Shown in pieces: positions 43,483-51,852 of a stretch of 59,368 nucleotides of DNA. Below the pieces are notes generated by a model. That model was not told the DNA's origin. It saw only the letters and a program-made list of their open reading frames with translations, and searched no databases. Source of the stretch: JBBTCJ01 sp038043285 (GTDB lineage: Bacteria > Planctomycetota > Phycisphaerae > UBA1845); assembly GCA_038043285.1 (NCBI GenBank), contig JBBTCJ010000078.1, forward strand, positions 1 through 59,368, read 5' to 3'. Made by a program: the position numbers and the translations under genes. The stretch's first letter is position 1. The number at the start of each line of letters is the position of its first letter.

Positions 43483-44130
43483 TCAGGTCGCTCCCAACCC
43501 GAGCGGCCAGGCGGCGCCGTCGATACGGTACCGCTCCCACGCCTCGCGGACGGCGGCTACGTCGCCATCGAGGACAAGATCGACCCAGCCGCGAATCCGG
43601 TCGGCAAGCTCCCCAATCAACTCGCCTACGTCGCCATGGCCGAATCGGACCGGGTCGACAAGCTCCTGCACGCACACAGGCTCCAATGCGTCGGGTAGGG
43701 TCGGTCGCGGCGCGATCCGCACGTTGACCCCGACGCCGACGATCAACGCCTCCGGACGACCATTTTCAATCATCGCTTCGGTCAGGATTCCGCCGAGTTT
43801 TCGTCCCTGCGCAATCAAGTCGTTGACCGGTTTGAGACGCACGTCGATTCCGACAACGCGGTGCAGGGCTTCCACGCACGCCACCCCGGCGGCGAGCGTG
43901 GTCAATCCGAGCACGGTTTGCACGTCCGCGCGATCCAGCCCCACCCGATGAACCAACGATAAGTAGATTCCGGCGTCCTTGGGCGAACTCCACTTCCGCC
44001 CCCGGCTGCCTCGCCCAGCCGTTTGCTCCCGCGCGACGATGCACGAGTGCGTTGAAAGCTCGCCTGCCCGTAGCCGGCGCTTGGCTTCCTCGTTGGTGGA
44101 ATCGACGCTTTCAAGGTGAATCGTTCGCAT
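43483..44130 (-). CDS. birA: Biotin--protein ligase, no DNA-binding domain
   Basis: 215 aa from ATG at 44130 with GAGGG before it. It attaches biotin to the carrier lysine of biotin enzymes via biotinyl-AMP. The glycine loop TAGRGSRGRKWSSP is clear, and STNEEAK and GRKLGGILTE match the family. The usual KWPND motif reads KPVND here (Lys kept, Trp lost). There is no N-terminal HTH, so it is the monofunctional class and cannot be a BirA-type repressor. It sits just behind the biotin-dependent carboxylase genes, whose carrier protein it probably modifies. Confidence 0.88.
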   Translation of the reverse strand: MRTIHLESVDSTNEEAKRRLRAGELSTHSCIVAREQTAGRGSRGRKWSSPKDAGIYLSLVHRVGLDRADVQTVLGLTTLAAGVACVEALHRVVGIDVRLKPVNDLIAQGRKLGGILTEAMIENGRPEALIVGVGVNVRIAPRPTLPDALEPVCVQELVDPVRFGHGDVGELIGELADRIRGWVDLVLDGDVAAVREAWERYRIDGAAWPLGLGAT

Positions 44131-44249
44131 CGTTCCCTCGAAACGCCGCCACGCGACCGGCGGCTTGCCGCCGGAAGGGCCAACAGCCCATTTCCCGTCC
44201 GGGCCACACAAGTCCGAGTGCTGGATCATCATCGAAACCGGACCACCGT

Positions 44250-45173
44250 TCACGGAGGCACTGTACATTCGCCGCCGGAGGCTCGCATCCTTCGCCACGC
44301 GGCGCTGGTCAACGGTCTGCCCAGCGTCCGCGCCACAACGTCGGCGGCCTCGACGACCTTTCGACCATTGACGCCCGTGACGATCCCCATTCGATCCAAC
44401 ATGTACACCAGGTCTTCGGTCGCCAGATTCCCCGACGCTCCCGGCGCGAACGGACATCCGCCCAACCCACCGGCGGACGCGTCGAACGTTGTGACGCCCA
44501 ACTGCAAACCCGCGAGGACGTTGGCGAGGGCGGTCCCGTAGGTATCGTGAAAGTGCAGCGCGATCTTCGTGAGCGGCACGCGTCCAAGCACCCATTCGAC
44601 CGTTCGCGTCACCTCCACCGGCCCCGCCGCCCCGATGGTATCGCTGACCGCGACCTCGTCCACGCCCAGGGCGAGAAGCCGCTCGGCAACTTCGCGTACG
44701 CGCTCCTTGCGGACCTCGCCCTCATACGGACAGACGAATGACGTGGAAACGTAGCCGCGAACGCTTACCCCCGCGCTGGTCGCCCGGCGCACCACCGCCT
44801 CAAACACCGCAAGCGATTCGTCGACGGTCATGCCGGTGTTTTTTCGGGTGAATGAATCCGACGCCGCCGTAAAGACCGCGATCCGCTGGAACCCGGCTTC
44901 CAGCGCCCGATCCAGACCCTTCTCGTTCGGTACCAGTGCCGAGAAGGTCGCACCGGACGAATTGGGCAACCCGCGGGCGACGTCGGGCGCATCCGCAAGC
45001 TGGGGAATCACCTTGGGATTGACGAAGGAGGCGGCCTCGATCTGCCGTAATCCAGCCTCCACTAACTTGTGGATAAAAGCGACCTTGACCGCCGTCGGGA
45101 TGGGCGTCGCTTCGTTTTGAAGCCCGTCGCGCGGACCGACTTCGACGATGATCACGCGGTCAGGAAGCCGCAT
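44250..45173 (-). CDS. Hydroxymethylglutaryl-CoA lyase
   Basis: 307 aa from ATG at 45173, with GGAGGAGACG upstream lying inside the preceding gene (14-nt overlap, so coupled). It splits HMG-CoA into acetyl-CoA and acetoacetate, the last step of leucine breakdown. Signatures: VEVGPRDGLQNE (metal Asp), TSFVCPYEGEV, HFHDTYG (metal His), and GGLGGCPFAPGASGNLATED with the catalytic Cys loop. It lies immediately after the MCC carboxylase subunits, which fits the pathway. DGLQNE and GGCPFAPGA exclude isopropylmalate/citramalate synthase. Confidence 0.95.
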   Translation of the reverse strand: MRLPDRVIIVEVGPRDGLQNEATPIPTAVKVAFIHKLVEAGLRQIEAASFVNPKVIPQLADAPDVARGLPNSSGATFSALVPNEKGLDRALEAGFQRIAVFTAASDSFTRKNTGMTVDESLAVFEAVVRRATSAGVSVRGYVSTSFVCPYEGEVRKERVREVAERLLALGVDEVAVSDTIGAAGPVEVTRTVEWVLGRVPLTKIALHFHDTYGTALANVLAGLQLGVTTFDASAGGLGGCPFAPGASGNLATEDLVYMLDRMGIVTGVNGRKVVEAADVVARTLGRPLTSAAWRRMRASGGECTVPP

Positions 45174-45699
45174 TCGTCTCCTCCAAAGGCGCAAGCTTCA
45201 CCAGGATTTGCCCCATCGGCACCAGTTCTCCAACGCCGCAGCGCAGCTCCTTGATCCGTCCTGCGTGCGGCGCGGAAAGGGTCATCTCCATCTTCATCGA
45301 CTCCATGATGATCAGCGGAGCATGCGCCGCGAACGTATCCCCGACAGAAACATTGACCTTGGTGATGGTGCCCGGCATCGGCGCGGTCACGCGATCCGTG
45401 GCCGTCGTCTCCCCGCCCGCCCGGGCACGCCTCGCCTGCCGGTCAACGACTTCCAGGGCGTGTGTCTGACCCGGCGTCCAGACTTCGACCACGTTCCCGC
45501 GCCGAACGGCGTGAAACGGGACGATCCTGCCTCGCACTCGCAGCCACCCCGACCCCGGACCGGTGCGCTCGACCTCGATCTCCAGGTGCTCGTTGCCGCG
45601 GCGGGCGGAGAATGCCTCGGCATGTGCGGCGTCGGTACGCTCCAGTTCGATCTCGACGGGTTCGGCTCCTGGTTCGGATCGCAGCGTCACTCGCCACAT
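45160..45699 (-). CDS. Biotin carboxyl carrier protein (separate) of the MCC-type carboxylase
   Basis: 179 aa. The C-terminal biotinyl domain has TAPMPGTITKVNVSVGD and IIMESMKMEMTLSAPHAG; the lysine of ESMKMEM is the biotinylation site (AMKM in most). The first 100 residues are beta-rich, like the BT linker domain of MCC alpha subunits. Its ATG follows the biotin carboxylase stop directly (TAGATG), so it is translated by coupling; GGAGGAAC is its ribosome site. In most bacteria these parts are fused into one MCC alpha chain; here they are split. Confidence 0.9.
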   Translation of the reverse strand: MWRVTLRSEPGAEPVEIELERTDAAHAEAFSARRGNEHLEIEVERTGPGSGWLRVRGRIVPFHAVRRGNVVEVWTPGQTHALEVVDRQARRARAGGETTATDRVTAPMPGTITKVNVSVGDTFAAHAPLIIMESMKMEMTLSAPHAGRIKELRCGVGELVPMGQILVKLAPLEETNAAS

Positions 45700-47217
45700 C
45701 TATGTGTTCCTCCAGGCGGAGGCTGCGCGCCACGGACCGGAATCGCGAGTTGCCTTCTCACCGGAGCGGGGGGCCACACCCGATCGCCCCGCGCCGTCCT
45801 TCATCGCGACGGCGGCGGCCATCAACACGTCGTCGCCGACGCGCGCGCTGTCTCCGGAGGCCCCGGCAATCGTCGAGGCGGATCGCTGCGCGACGTATTG
45901 CGTGTGCATCTCGCCCCGCAGCACCGCCGCGTCCGTCAGCAGCGAACGCAGGTAGGCGATGTTGGTCTTCAGCCCGAGGATCACCAAGCGATCCAGCGCC
46001 CAGATCGTCTGGGCGATGGCTTCCTCACGCGTTTGGCCCCAACAAATGAGCTTTGCCAGCATGGAGTCATAGTACACGCTCACCTGCGATCCCTCAGCCA
46101 CGCCGGAGTCGACGCGGACGTTCGGACCCATCGGAGGAACGTATCGCTCAATCGTGCCCGTAGCGGGCATGAAGTTTCGGTCGGCGTCCTCGGCACAGAT
46201 TCGACACTCGATTGCGTGGCCGCGAGGACGCAATTCCTCCTGCGAAAACGGAAGCCGCTGCCCGTCGGCCACCAGCACCTGTGTCCGAACCAGGTCTTGC
46301 TGCAGGGTCATTTCCGTAATGGGATGCTCGACTTGCAGGCGCGTGTTGACCTCCAGGAAATAGAACTCGCTTGAGGCGTCAACAAGGAACTCGACCGTAC
46401 CGGCGTTGGTGTATCCCACGGCCCGGGCGACGCGAAGCGCGGCCTCGCCCATGCGCTGGCGAAGCTCCGGCGTCAGCGCCGGCGAAGGCGCCTCCTCGAT
46501 GATCTTCTGATGCCGACGCTGAAGGGAACACTCTCGCTCGAACAGATGGACTACGTTTCCATGCTCATCGCCGAAAATCTGAAACTCCACGTGACGCGGG
46601 CGGGCGACGTACTTTTCGAGGAACACCTGTCCGTCGCCGAACGCCGCGGCCGCCTCCCGTCGCGCCGCTTCGATCGAGGGTATCAGCTCGGCTTCACGTT
46701 CCACCACCCGCATGCCCTTGCCGCCTCCGCCGGCAGCCGCCTTGATGAGCACGGGGAAGCCGATGCGCTTTGCCTCGTTTGCGAATCGTGCCGCGGGTTC
46801 GTTGGAGCCGCCTGACCATCCGGGAACCACGGGAACGCCCGCGGCCGAAAGGGTTCTCTTCGCCTCGACCTTGTTTCCCGTGCGTCGCATGACCTCGGGC
46901 TTCGGGCCGATGAACACGAATCCCGCGTCCTTGCATGCCTGGGCGAAGGTCGGATTTTCGGCAAGAAACCCGTAGCCGGGGTGAATGGCGTCGGCCCCGC
47001 AACGTTTGGCGATGTCGATGATCTTGTCGCCGCGAAGGTAGGTGTCTGCGGCCGAGTTGCCTTCCAGCGGATAGGCTTCGTCCGAGCTGCCGACGTGGAC
47101 GGCCGCCCGGTCGGCGTCGGAGTAGACGGCCACGGCGCAAATGCCCATCGGTTGCAGTGTCCGGGCGATCCGCACGGCAATTTCGCCGCGATTGGCGATG
47201 AGAATCTTGTTGAACAT
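45700..47217 (-). CDS. Biotin carboxylase subunit of the MCC-type carboxylase
   Basis: 505 aa. It uses ATP and bicarbonate to carboxylate biotin on the carrier. Starts MFNKILIANRGEIAVRIART, the family hallmark. ATP-grasp features follow: AAAGGGGKGMR (glycine loop), ECSLQRRHQKIIEEAPSPAL, and FLEVNTRLQVEHPITE (catalytic Glu/Asn/Arg). Length is right for biotin carboxylase without fused linker or carrier. Next to MCC-beta, hydratase and lyase genes, so 3-methylcrotonyl-CoA carboxylase is the best reading, though acetyl/propionyl enzymes share the same subunit. ATG has AGGTGA some nt upstream. Confidence 0.94.
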   Translation of the reverse strand: MFNKILIANRGEIAVRIARTLQPMGICAVAVYSDADRAAVHVGSSDEAYPLEGNSAADTYLRGDKIIDIAKRCGADAIHPGYGFLAENPTFAQACKDAGFVFIGPKPEVMRRTGNKVEAKRTLSAAGVPVVPGWSGGSNEPAARFANEAKRIGFPVLIKAAAGGGGKGMRVVEREAELIPSIEAARREAAAAFGDGQVFLEKYVARPRHVEFQIFGDEHGNVVHLFERECSLQRRHQKIIEEAPSPALTPELRQRMGEAALRVARAVGYTNAGTVEFLVDASSEFYFLEVNTRLQVEHPITEMTLQQDLVRTQVLVADGQRLPFSQEELRPRGHAIECRICAEDADRNFMPATGTIERYVPPMGPNVRVDSGVAEGSQVSVYYDSMLAKLICWGQTREEAIAQTIWALDRLVILGLKTNIAYLRSLLTDAAVLRGEMHTQYVAQRSASTIAGASGDSARVGDDVLMAAAVAMKDGAGRSGVAPRSGEKATRDSGPWRAASAWRNT

Positions 47218-47357
47218 TGCGAGTCACCTACTACGGAAGCCCGGCCGCAGGTACCCCATTGTCGATTCACGATTTACGATTGTCGATTGGGTTGGTCGTC
47301 GATGCGCCTTCGTGATGAATCGGCAATTGGCAATCCTCACCTCGCAATCGTCAATTC
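47218..47357. repeat. Short ATT-GTCGATT-like repeated oligos, non-coding
   Basis: The stretch around 47260-47355 reads as variants of CGATTnnCGATTnnCGATT and their complements (ATTGTCGATTCACGATT, then GATTGTCGATTGG; later GGCAATTGGCAATC). A similar run, ATTGGCGATTGGCGATT, begins at 56827. Probably simple dispersed repeats. Confidence 0.5.
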
Positions 47358-48143
47358 CTAGGTCCACTTCGGCGGACGTTTTTCGAGGAACGCCTTGAGT
47401 CCCTCCTGGCCCTCGGGAGAGACCCGCTGCTCGGCGATTCGCCGCATGGTTATCGCTTGCACCTGATCCCATTGTACCGCGGCCACGTCGCTGAGCACTT
47501 TTTTGCAGGCGGCCAGCGATGAAGGACCGTTGGCTTCCAACGTGTCGCAGGTCTGGGCGATCCAGGCGTCCATCTCCTCGACGGTGGCAAAGACTTCGTG
47601 CACCAGGCCGATTCGCTTCGCTTCCGCCGCGCTAAATCGCTCGGCGGTAAGTCCGTAGCGCCGCATTTGCCCCGGTCCGATTTTCTCCATGACGAATGGC
47701 GAGATGACGGCGGGAATGATGCCCAGCTTGACCTCGCTGAGGCAGAACACGGCTGACTCGACGGCGACGGCGATGTCGCAGGCCGCCGTCAGCCCGACCC
47801 CGCCGCCGTAGGCTGCCCCGTGCACGCGGGCGATGACCGGCTTGGGGCATTCGCGGATCGTTCGCAACATTTTTGCGAGCAAATTGGCGTCGGCCACGTT
47901 CTCCTCCAACGTGTAGTCCACCATCCGCTTCATCCAGTTGACGTCCGCCCCGGCGCAGAAGGACTTCCCCTCGCCGGCGAGCACGATGACCCGTACGTCT
48001 TCGCGCGCCGCCAGTTGCTCGAAGGCGTCCATGATCTCCTGCATCACGACTTCGTTGAAGGCGTTGTGCAGGTCGGGGCGCGAGAGCACTACCCGCGCGG
48101 TGAGCGATTCGGCGTGCGTTTTCAAGAATTGGCTCATATCCAT
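47358..48143 (-). CDS. liuC: Methylglutaconyl-CoA hydratase (enoyl-CoA hydratase family)
   Basis: 261 aa from ATG at 48143 (MDMSQF); the ATG two codons on is equally possible. It hydrates 3-methylglutaconyl-CoA to HMG-CoA in leucine breakdown. Crotonase-fold marks: FCAGADVNWMKRM (oxyanion hole), ARVHGAAYGGGVGLTAACD, and SEVKLGIIPAVISPFV, which is the pattern of the AUH/LiuC branch. Located between the two MCC parts, which supports that reading over general beta-oxidation. A perfect GGGTGGGC palindrome begins 4 nt upstream of the ATG, and no Shine-Dalgarno is visible. Confidence 0.93.
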   Translation of the reverse strand: MDMSQFLKTHAESLTARVVLSRPDLHNAFNEVVMQEIMDAFEQLAAREDVRVIVLAGEGKSFCAGADVNWMKRMVDYTLEENVADANLLAKMLRTIRECPKPVIARVHGAAYGGGVGLTAACDIAVAVESAVFCLSEVKLGIIPAVISPFVMEKIGPGQMRRYGLTAERFSAAEAKRIGLVHEVFATVEEMDAWIAQTCDTLEANGPSSLAACKKVLSDVAAVQWDQVQAITMRRIAEQRVSPEGQEGLKAFLEKRPPKWT

Positions 48144-48147
48144 CGTT

Positions 48148-48166
48148 GGGTGGGCACGGCCCACCC
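48148..48166. repeat. Palindrome GGGTGGGC-ACG-GCCCACCC
   Basis: 8-bp perfect arms with a 3-nt loop, ending 4 nt before the hydratase ATG. It may occlude that start, act as a stop signal for the upstream gene, or be a dispersed element. Confidence 0.55.
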
Positions 48167-48292
48167 TACGTCTACGAGGCTAACCACGTCTTAGGAATCG
48201 CGCAGAAATAACATGAACGATTCGTCTCACGGAATCCGTTCAAATATGGCGACTCGTGGGAAGAATCGTGTAGATTATTCATGCGCGACTGC

Positions 48293-48604
48293 TTAGGCTG
48301 CATACAGAATGCACCGCGTGCGGTTGACCTCGCGGATGAAATACGGATTCTTCATCGCCTTGGGCATCACCAGGTCCACGGGGCGGGACAAGAGCCGCTC
48401 AAGTGCGTCTTTGAAATCAAAGTAATGCGCCAACCATGGCCCGAGATCTTGACCGGGATGGAACTCAATAAGAAAATCCACGTCGCTTCGCGCCGGGTCG
48501 AAGCGGCCCTCGGCGGCTGATCCGAAGACCTCCAGCCGCGCGACGTGGAACCGCCGGCACAGTTCCTCGATTGCCACCCGGTTGTCTTCGATCAATGGGA
48601 TCAT
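48293..48604 (-). CDS. MNT-type minimal nucleotidyltransferase, orphan
   Basis: 103 aa from ATG at 48604; the longer in-frame leader is Arg-rich and not protein-like. Nucleotidyltransferase fold: VFGSAAEGRFDPARSDVDF carries the GS-x10-DxD catalytic motif, followed by RPVDLVMPKAM. Such proteins (MntA type) usually pair with HepT/DUF86 and can transfer AMP to the partner. No HepT-like gene is found on either side. It lies between the MCC beta and hydratase genes, flanked by a palindrome and a dispersed repeat, so it looks inserted. Function unknown. Confidence 0.85.
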   Translation of the reverse strand: MIPLIEDNRVAIEELCRRFHVARLEVFGSAAEGRFDPARSDVDFLIEFHPGQDLGPWLAHYFDFKDALERLLSRPVDLVMPKAMKNPYFIREVNRTRCILYAA

Positions 48605-48746
48605 GGGATCCTCTATTGTACGTCGGTGTCCGGCGGAACGCGATTCGCAGTCATGTAGGGCGGGCTTTGCTCGCCAACGCCATCGCGTACCGCGCCTCAC
48701 GCGCCGACATTGTGCAGGTGGACCTACCCTTCGACTGCGGGTCAAC

Positions 48747-48770
48747 CCGCTTCCTCACGGTCGCGGCTCT
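48747..48770 (-). repeat. Dispersed repeat, copy 2 (inverted)
   Basis: Minus-strand AGAGCCGCGACCGTGAGGAAGCGG, in the gap between the nucleotidyltransferase and carboxyltransferase genes. One mismatch in the conserved AGGGAGCGG end. Confidence 0.7.
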
Positions 48771-48859
48771 GATGGGCGGCGTACGTTCGATGCTCTTCGC
48801 GCCCCGTGATCGTCCGCGGGCGTTCCCAATTCCGCACTCCGCACTTCACATTCGCCGTT

Positions 48860-50470
48860 CTACATTCTGAACACGCTGTGCACTCTATCAGGAAACGGTG
48901 CATTCAGCGAGGCCGCAATGCACAAGGCCAGCACCATTCGCGTATCCGCCGGGTCGATGATCCCGTCGTCCCACAGCCGAGCCGTGCTGTAGTACGCACT
49001 GCTCTCGCTTGCATATTTTTCCAACGTCGGACGTTTGAATTCCTCCTCCTCAGTCGGCGTCATCGGCTTCTTGCCCTCGCGGGCGAGTTGATCCTTCTTC
49101 ACCGTGAGCAGCACGTTGGCCGCCTGATCCCCGCCCATGACGCTGATTCGCGCGTTGGGCCACGTGAAGAGGAACCTCGGCTGATACGCCCGCCCGCACA
49201 TGCCGTAGTTTCCCGCGCCGTACGATCCGCCGATGATCACTGTGAACTTCGGCACGGCTGCGTTGGACACGGCCGCGACCAGCTTCGCCCCATCTTTGGC
49301 GATGCCGCCGGCTTCGAACTGCCTCCCCACCATGAACCCGGCGATGTTCTGCAAAAACACGAGCGGGATTCCCCGCTGGCTGCACATCTCGACGAAGTGC
49401 GTGCCCTTCAACGCGCTTTCCGAGAACAAGACGCCGTTGTTGGCGAGGATCCCAATCGGATATCCCCAGATATGGGCGAACCCGGAAACCAACGTTGCCC
49501 CGTACAGTGCCTTGAACTCGTGGAACCGGCTCCCGTCGACGATGCGGGCGATGACCTCGCGAACGTCATAGGGTTTGCGAATGTCCTTCTGAATGATGCC
49601 GTAGATTTCCGCCGGATCGTACGCCGGCTCCTCGACCGCGACGGTTTCGACGTGCGCCCCCGGCCTGCGGTTGAGGTGTACGACGACGTGCCGGGCAATC
49701 GCCAGAGCGTCCTCGTCATTGAGCGCGTAATGGTCCGCGACGCCGGACGTCTTGCAATGGACGTCGGCGCCGCCGAGATCTTCGGGCGTCACTTCTTCGC
49801 CCGTTGCCGCCTTCACCAGCGGCGGCCCGCCCAGGAAGATCGTCCCCTGGTTGCGGACGATGATCGTCTCATCGCTCATCGCCGGGACGTACGCCCCGCC
49901 CGCGGTGCACGACCCCAGCACCACGGCAACCTGCGGAATGCCCAGCGCAGACATCCGCGCCTGGTTGTAGAAGATTCGCCCGAAATGGTCCCGATCAGGG
50001 AAAACTTCGGCTTGCAACGGCAGGAACGCGCCGCCGGAGTCCACCAGGTAGATGCACGGCAGGTGGTTCTCCTGGGCGATCTCCTGCGCTCGCAGGTGCT
50101 TCTTGACGGTCAGTGGATAGTAGGATCCGCCTTTTACCGTTGCATCGTTGGCGACGATCATGCACTGCCGCCCCTCCACGCGGCCGATTCCCGTGATCAT
50201 CCCCGCCGAGGGCGCTTCATTGCCGTAGATATCCGACGCCGCCAACGTGCTCAGTTCGAGGAACGGGCTGTCCGGGTCGATCAACTGCTCAATCCGATCA
50301 CGGACGAAGAGTTTGCCCCGGCTGGTGTGCTTTTCGACGGCCGCGGGTCCGCCGCCCTCACGCACCTTCGCGGTTCGCTCGCGCAGCTCTGCCGCCAGCA
50401 ACTCCAGGTGCCGCTTGTTTTCCTCAAAAACAGCGTCGGTGGTCACGACGCGTGATTCGATCCGGTCCAT
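48860..50470 (-). CDS. mccB: Methylcrotonyl-CoA carboxylase carboxyltransferase (beta) subunit
   Basis: 536 aa. It moves the carboxyl from biotin to 3-methylcrotonyl-CoA. The order of family segments is complete: MIVANDATVKGGSYYPLTVK, IYLVDSGGAFLPLQAEVFPD (typical of the MCC branch), VLGSCTAGGAYVPAMSDE, FLQNIAGFMVGRQFE, and VIIGGSYGAGNYGMCGRAY with WPNARISVMGGDQAANVL. Length is normal. It works with the biotin carboxylase and carrier encoded about 2-5 kb downstream. ATG start at 50470; no strong Shine-Dalgarno seen. Confidence 0.96.
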   Translation of the reverse strand: MDRIESRVVTTDAVFEENKRHLELLAAELRERTAKVREGGGPAAVEKHTSRGKLFVRDRIEQLIDPDSPFLELSTLAASDIYGNEAPSAGMITGIGRVEGRQCMIVANDATVKGGSYYPLTVKKHLRAQEIAQENHLPCIYLVDSGGAFLPLQAEVFPDRDHFGRIFYNQARMSALGIPQVAVVLGSCTAGGAYVPAMSDETIIVRNQGTIFLGGPPLVKAATGEEVTPEDLGGADVHCKTSGVADHYALNDEDALAIARHVVVHLNRRPGAHVETVAVEEPAYDPAEIYGIIQKDIRKPYDVREVIARIVDGSRFHEFKALYGATLVSGFAHIWGYPIGILANNGVLFSESALKGTHFVEMCSQRGIPLVFLQNIAGFMVGRQFEAGGIAKDGAKLVAAVSNAAVPKFTVIIGGSYGAGNYGMCGRAYQPRFLFTWPNARISVMGGDQAANVLLTVKKDQLAREGKKPMTPTEEEEFKRPTLEKYASESSAYYSTARLWDDGIIDPADTRMVLALCIAASLNAPFPDRVHSVFRM

Positions 50471-50531
50471 GCCGTCAGTCTAGCTTGGATCGGGACGATC
50501 GAAAACGGCACGCCAGATCACTGCCGCGGCC

Positions 50532-50618
50532 GTAGCATGACGCCCATCCGTACCGCTGCCGCAGCATGACGTCGATCCGTACCGCGACCGCAGCATGACG
50601 TCGATCCGTACCGCGACC
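50532..50618. repeat. Three tandem 29-bp units
   Basis: Units 50532-50560, 50561-50589 and 50590-50618, consensus GCAGCATGACGTCGATCCGT plus ACCGCGACC. Units 2 and 3 are identical; unit 1 differs at a few bases. No spacers. They run directly into the dispersed repeat at 50608-50630. Confidence 0.85.
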
Positions 50619-50630
50619 GTTAGGGAGCGG
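50608..50630 (+). repeat. Dispersed repeat, copy 3, overlapping a gene end
   Basis: GTACCGCGACCGTTAGGGAGCGG. The TAA stop of the neighbouring minus-strand methyltransferase lies inside it (50620-50622). Confidence 0.65.
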
Positions 50631-51591
50631 CCAATGGCCCGTGGCCGGCGGTGATCGCGTGACAGCACTGCGGCACTTCGATCGCACCAGAAGTGGCTGC
50701 CGATCCCTCGTCATGTAGAGTCTCGCGTGGCTCTCGGAGATGCTTCCGCTCCGCCATGTCGAAGTAGAGCCAACCAGGCCGGCGAACGATCTGCGTCGAG
50801 GTCTTTCTTCCGCCGGCCAGGATCACGTCCCTTCGCCAGGAGCGCGGACAACGCCGAACGGGCAGCAACGCCCACTCGCACATTTTCCGCAGCAGGTCGC
50901 GGCCTGGACCGCGCGACTTGGTTCCGAACGTCGATACCTCCGCCGGATTGAACCCGCCGGCTTCGAGCAGTCGCCCGACCTCGCCGGGTGTGTACTCACG
51001 ATTATGCCGATTGCCGTCATGCCCGTTGTACGCGGACCATCCGTACGGGTGCTCGCCGAGAATCATGTTGACCACGTTACTTACACGCACCGCATTCGGC
51101 GTCGTCAAGATGAACCTCCCGCCGAGCTTCAGCACGCGGTTGACTTCCGCGATCATGGCCATCGGATCGATGGCCAAGTGCTCCAGCACTTCCAGGCAGA
51201 GCACGACGTCGAACGACTCGTCTTCGTGGGGGAACCGCTGCCGCTCCACGTCGAAGACCGATACCCTCACGTCGCACGGATCCGCCCCGGCGACGAGCGT
51301 CCCCTCGCGGACGAATCCGGAATCCGGATACGACGTGTTGAGCACGATTCGACGATAACCCAGCACCAGTTGATAAAACGGAAGCCACGCGCGTGAACTT
51401 CCCAGGTCCAGCAACCGTTCGTTTCCCTGTTTTGCCGGAGGAACGCGGCGCAGCGTCTCGCGAAACCGGACCCGCTCCGCCCGCCAGACGTCGGGCAGCT
51501 TCGCAGGGAAGCCCGCCGAATCCACGCGCAGCAGCAGGTTGCGAAGCTCTTCGTCGCTGAGCTGGTCGACCGGATGAAGCGGAGGCGCCAT
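50620..51591 (-). CDS. Class I SAM methyltransferase (Methyltransf_11/23 type)
   Basis: 323 aa from ATG at 51591 (MAPPLHP); the upstream in-frame Arg-rich leader was rejected. SAM-binding LLDLGSSRAWLPFYQLVL, VFDVERQRFPHEDESFDVVL, and LEVLEHLAIDPMAMIAEV (EVLEH motif), then RFILTTPNAV, then NREYTPGEVGRLLEAGGF. This is typical of methyltransferases on small molecules, lipids or sugars. Its substrate is unknown. The stop codon sits in a dispersed repeat, so the last residues may have been altered by repeat insertion. It is divergent from a response regulator. Confidence 0.82.
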   Translation of the reverse strand: MAPPLHPVDQLSDEELRNLLLRVDSAGFPAKLPDVWRAERVRFRETLRRVPPAKQGNERLLDLGSSRAWLPFYQLVLGYRRIVLNTSYPDSGFVREGTLVAGADPCDVRVSVFDVERQRFPHEDESFDVVLCLEVLEHLAIDPMAMIAEVNRVLKLGGRFILTTPNAVRVSNVVNMILGEHPYGWSAYNGHDGNRHNREYTPGEVGRLLEAGGFNPAEVSTFGTKSRGPGRDLLRKMCEWALLPVRRCPRSWRRDVILAGGRKTSTQIVRRPGWLYFDMAERKHLREPRETLHDEGSAATSGAIEVPQCCHAITAGHGPLAAP

Positions 51592-51852
51592 CACCGAGGT
51601 TATCGGTCGATCCGCGGTGGGTCCGAAGCCGCGGGCTGCCTTTCGCGGCCTCGCCCGCCGCCGACGGTCCGCCAACGCCCCCGTCGGCCCTGGTGCGAGG
51701 TTTTGCCGCCGGGCTTGAACATATCCTAAGGTTTACTTGGCCCGTCGGGACAGCTCGGCCTTCGCCGGGCGAATCGATCGGGTCATACGACGGCGACCAC
51801 GCCGCGGGGCGATCCCGCGCCGGTCGTGTCGTGGGGGAGGGAGGAAGACCAC

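Noticed and set aside
44250..45173. Isopropylmalate or citramalate synthase
   Set aside because: The GGLGGCPFAPGASGN loop and length fit HMG-CoA lyase, and the neighbours are leucine catabolism genes.
48168..48292. HepT/DUF86 partner of the nucleotidyltransferase
   Set aside because: Only about 125 nt with no open frame of suitable size or motif.
48806..50455. 549-aa open frame opposite mccB
   Set aside because: Shadow of a well-conserved gene in GC-rich DNA; no domain, and its composition follows the antisense of mccB.
50532..50618. CRISPR-like array
   Set aside because: Three 29-bp repeats touch each other without spacers, and no cas gene is present.
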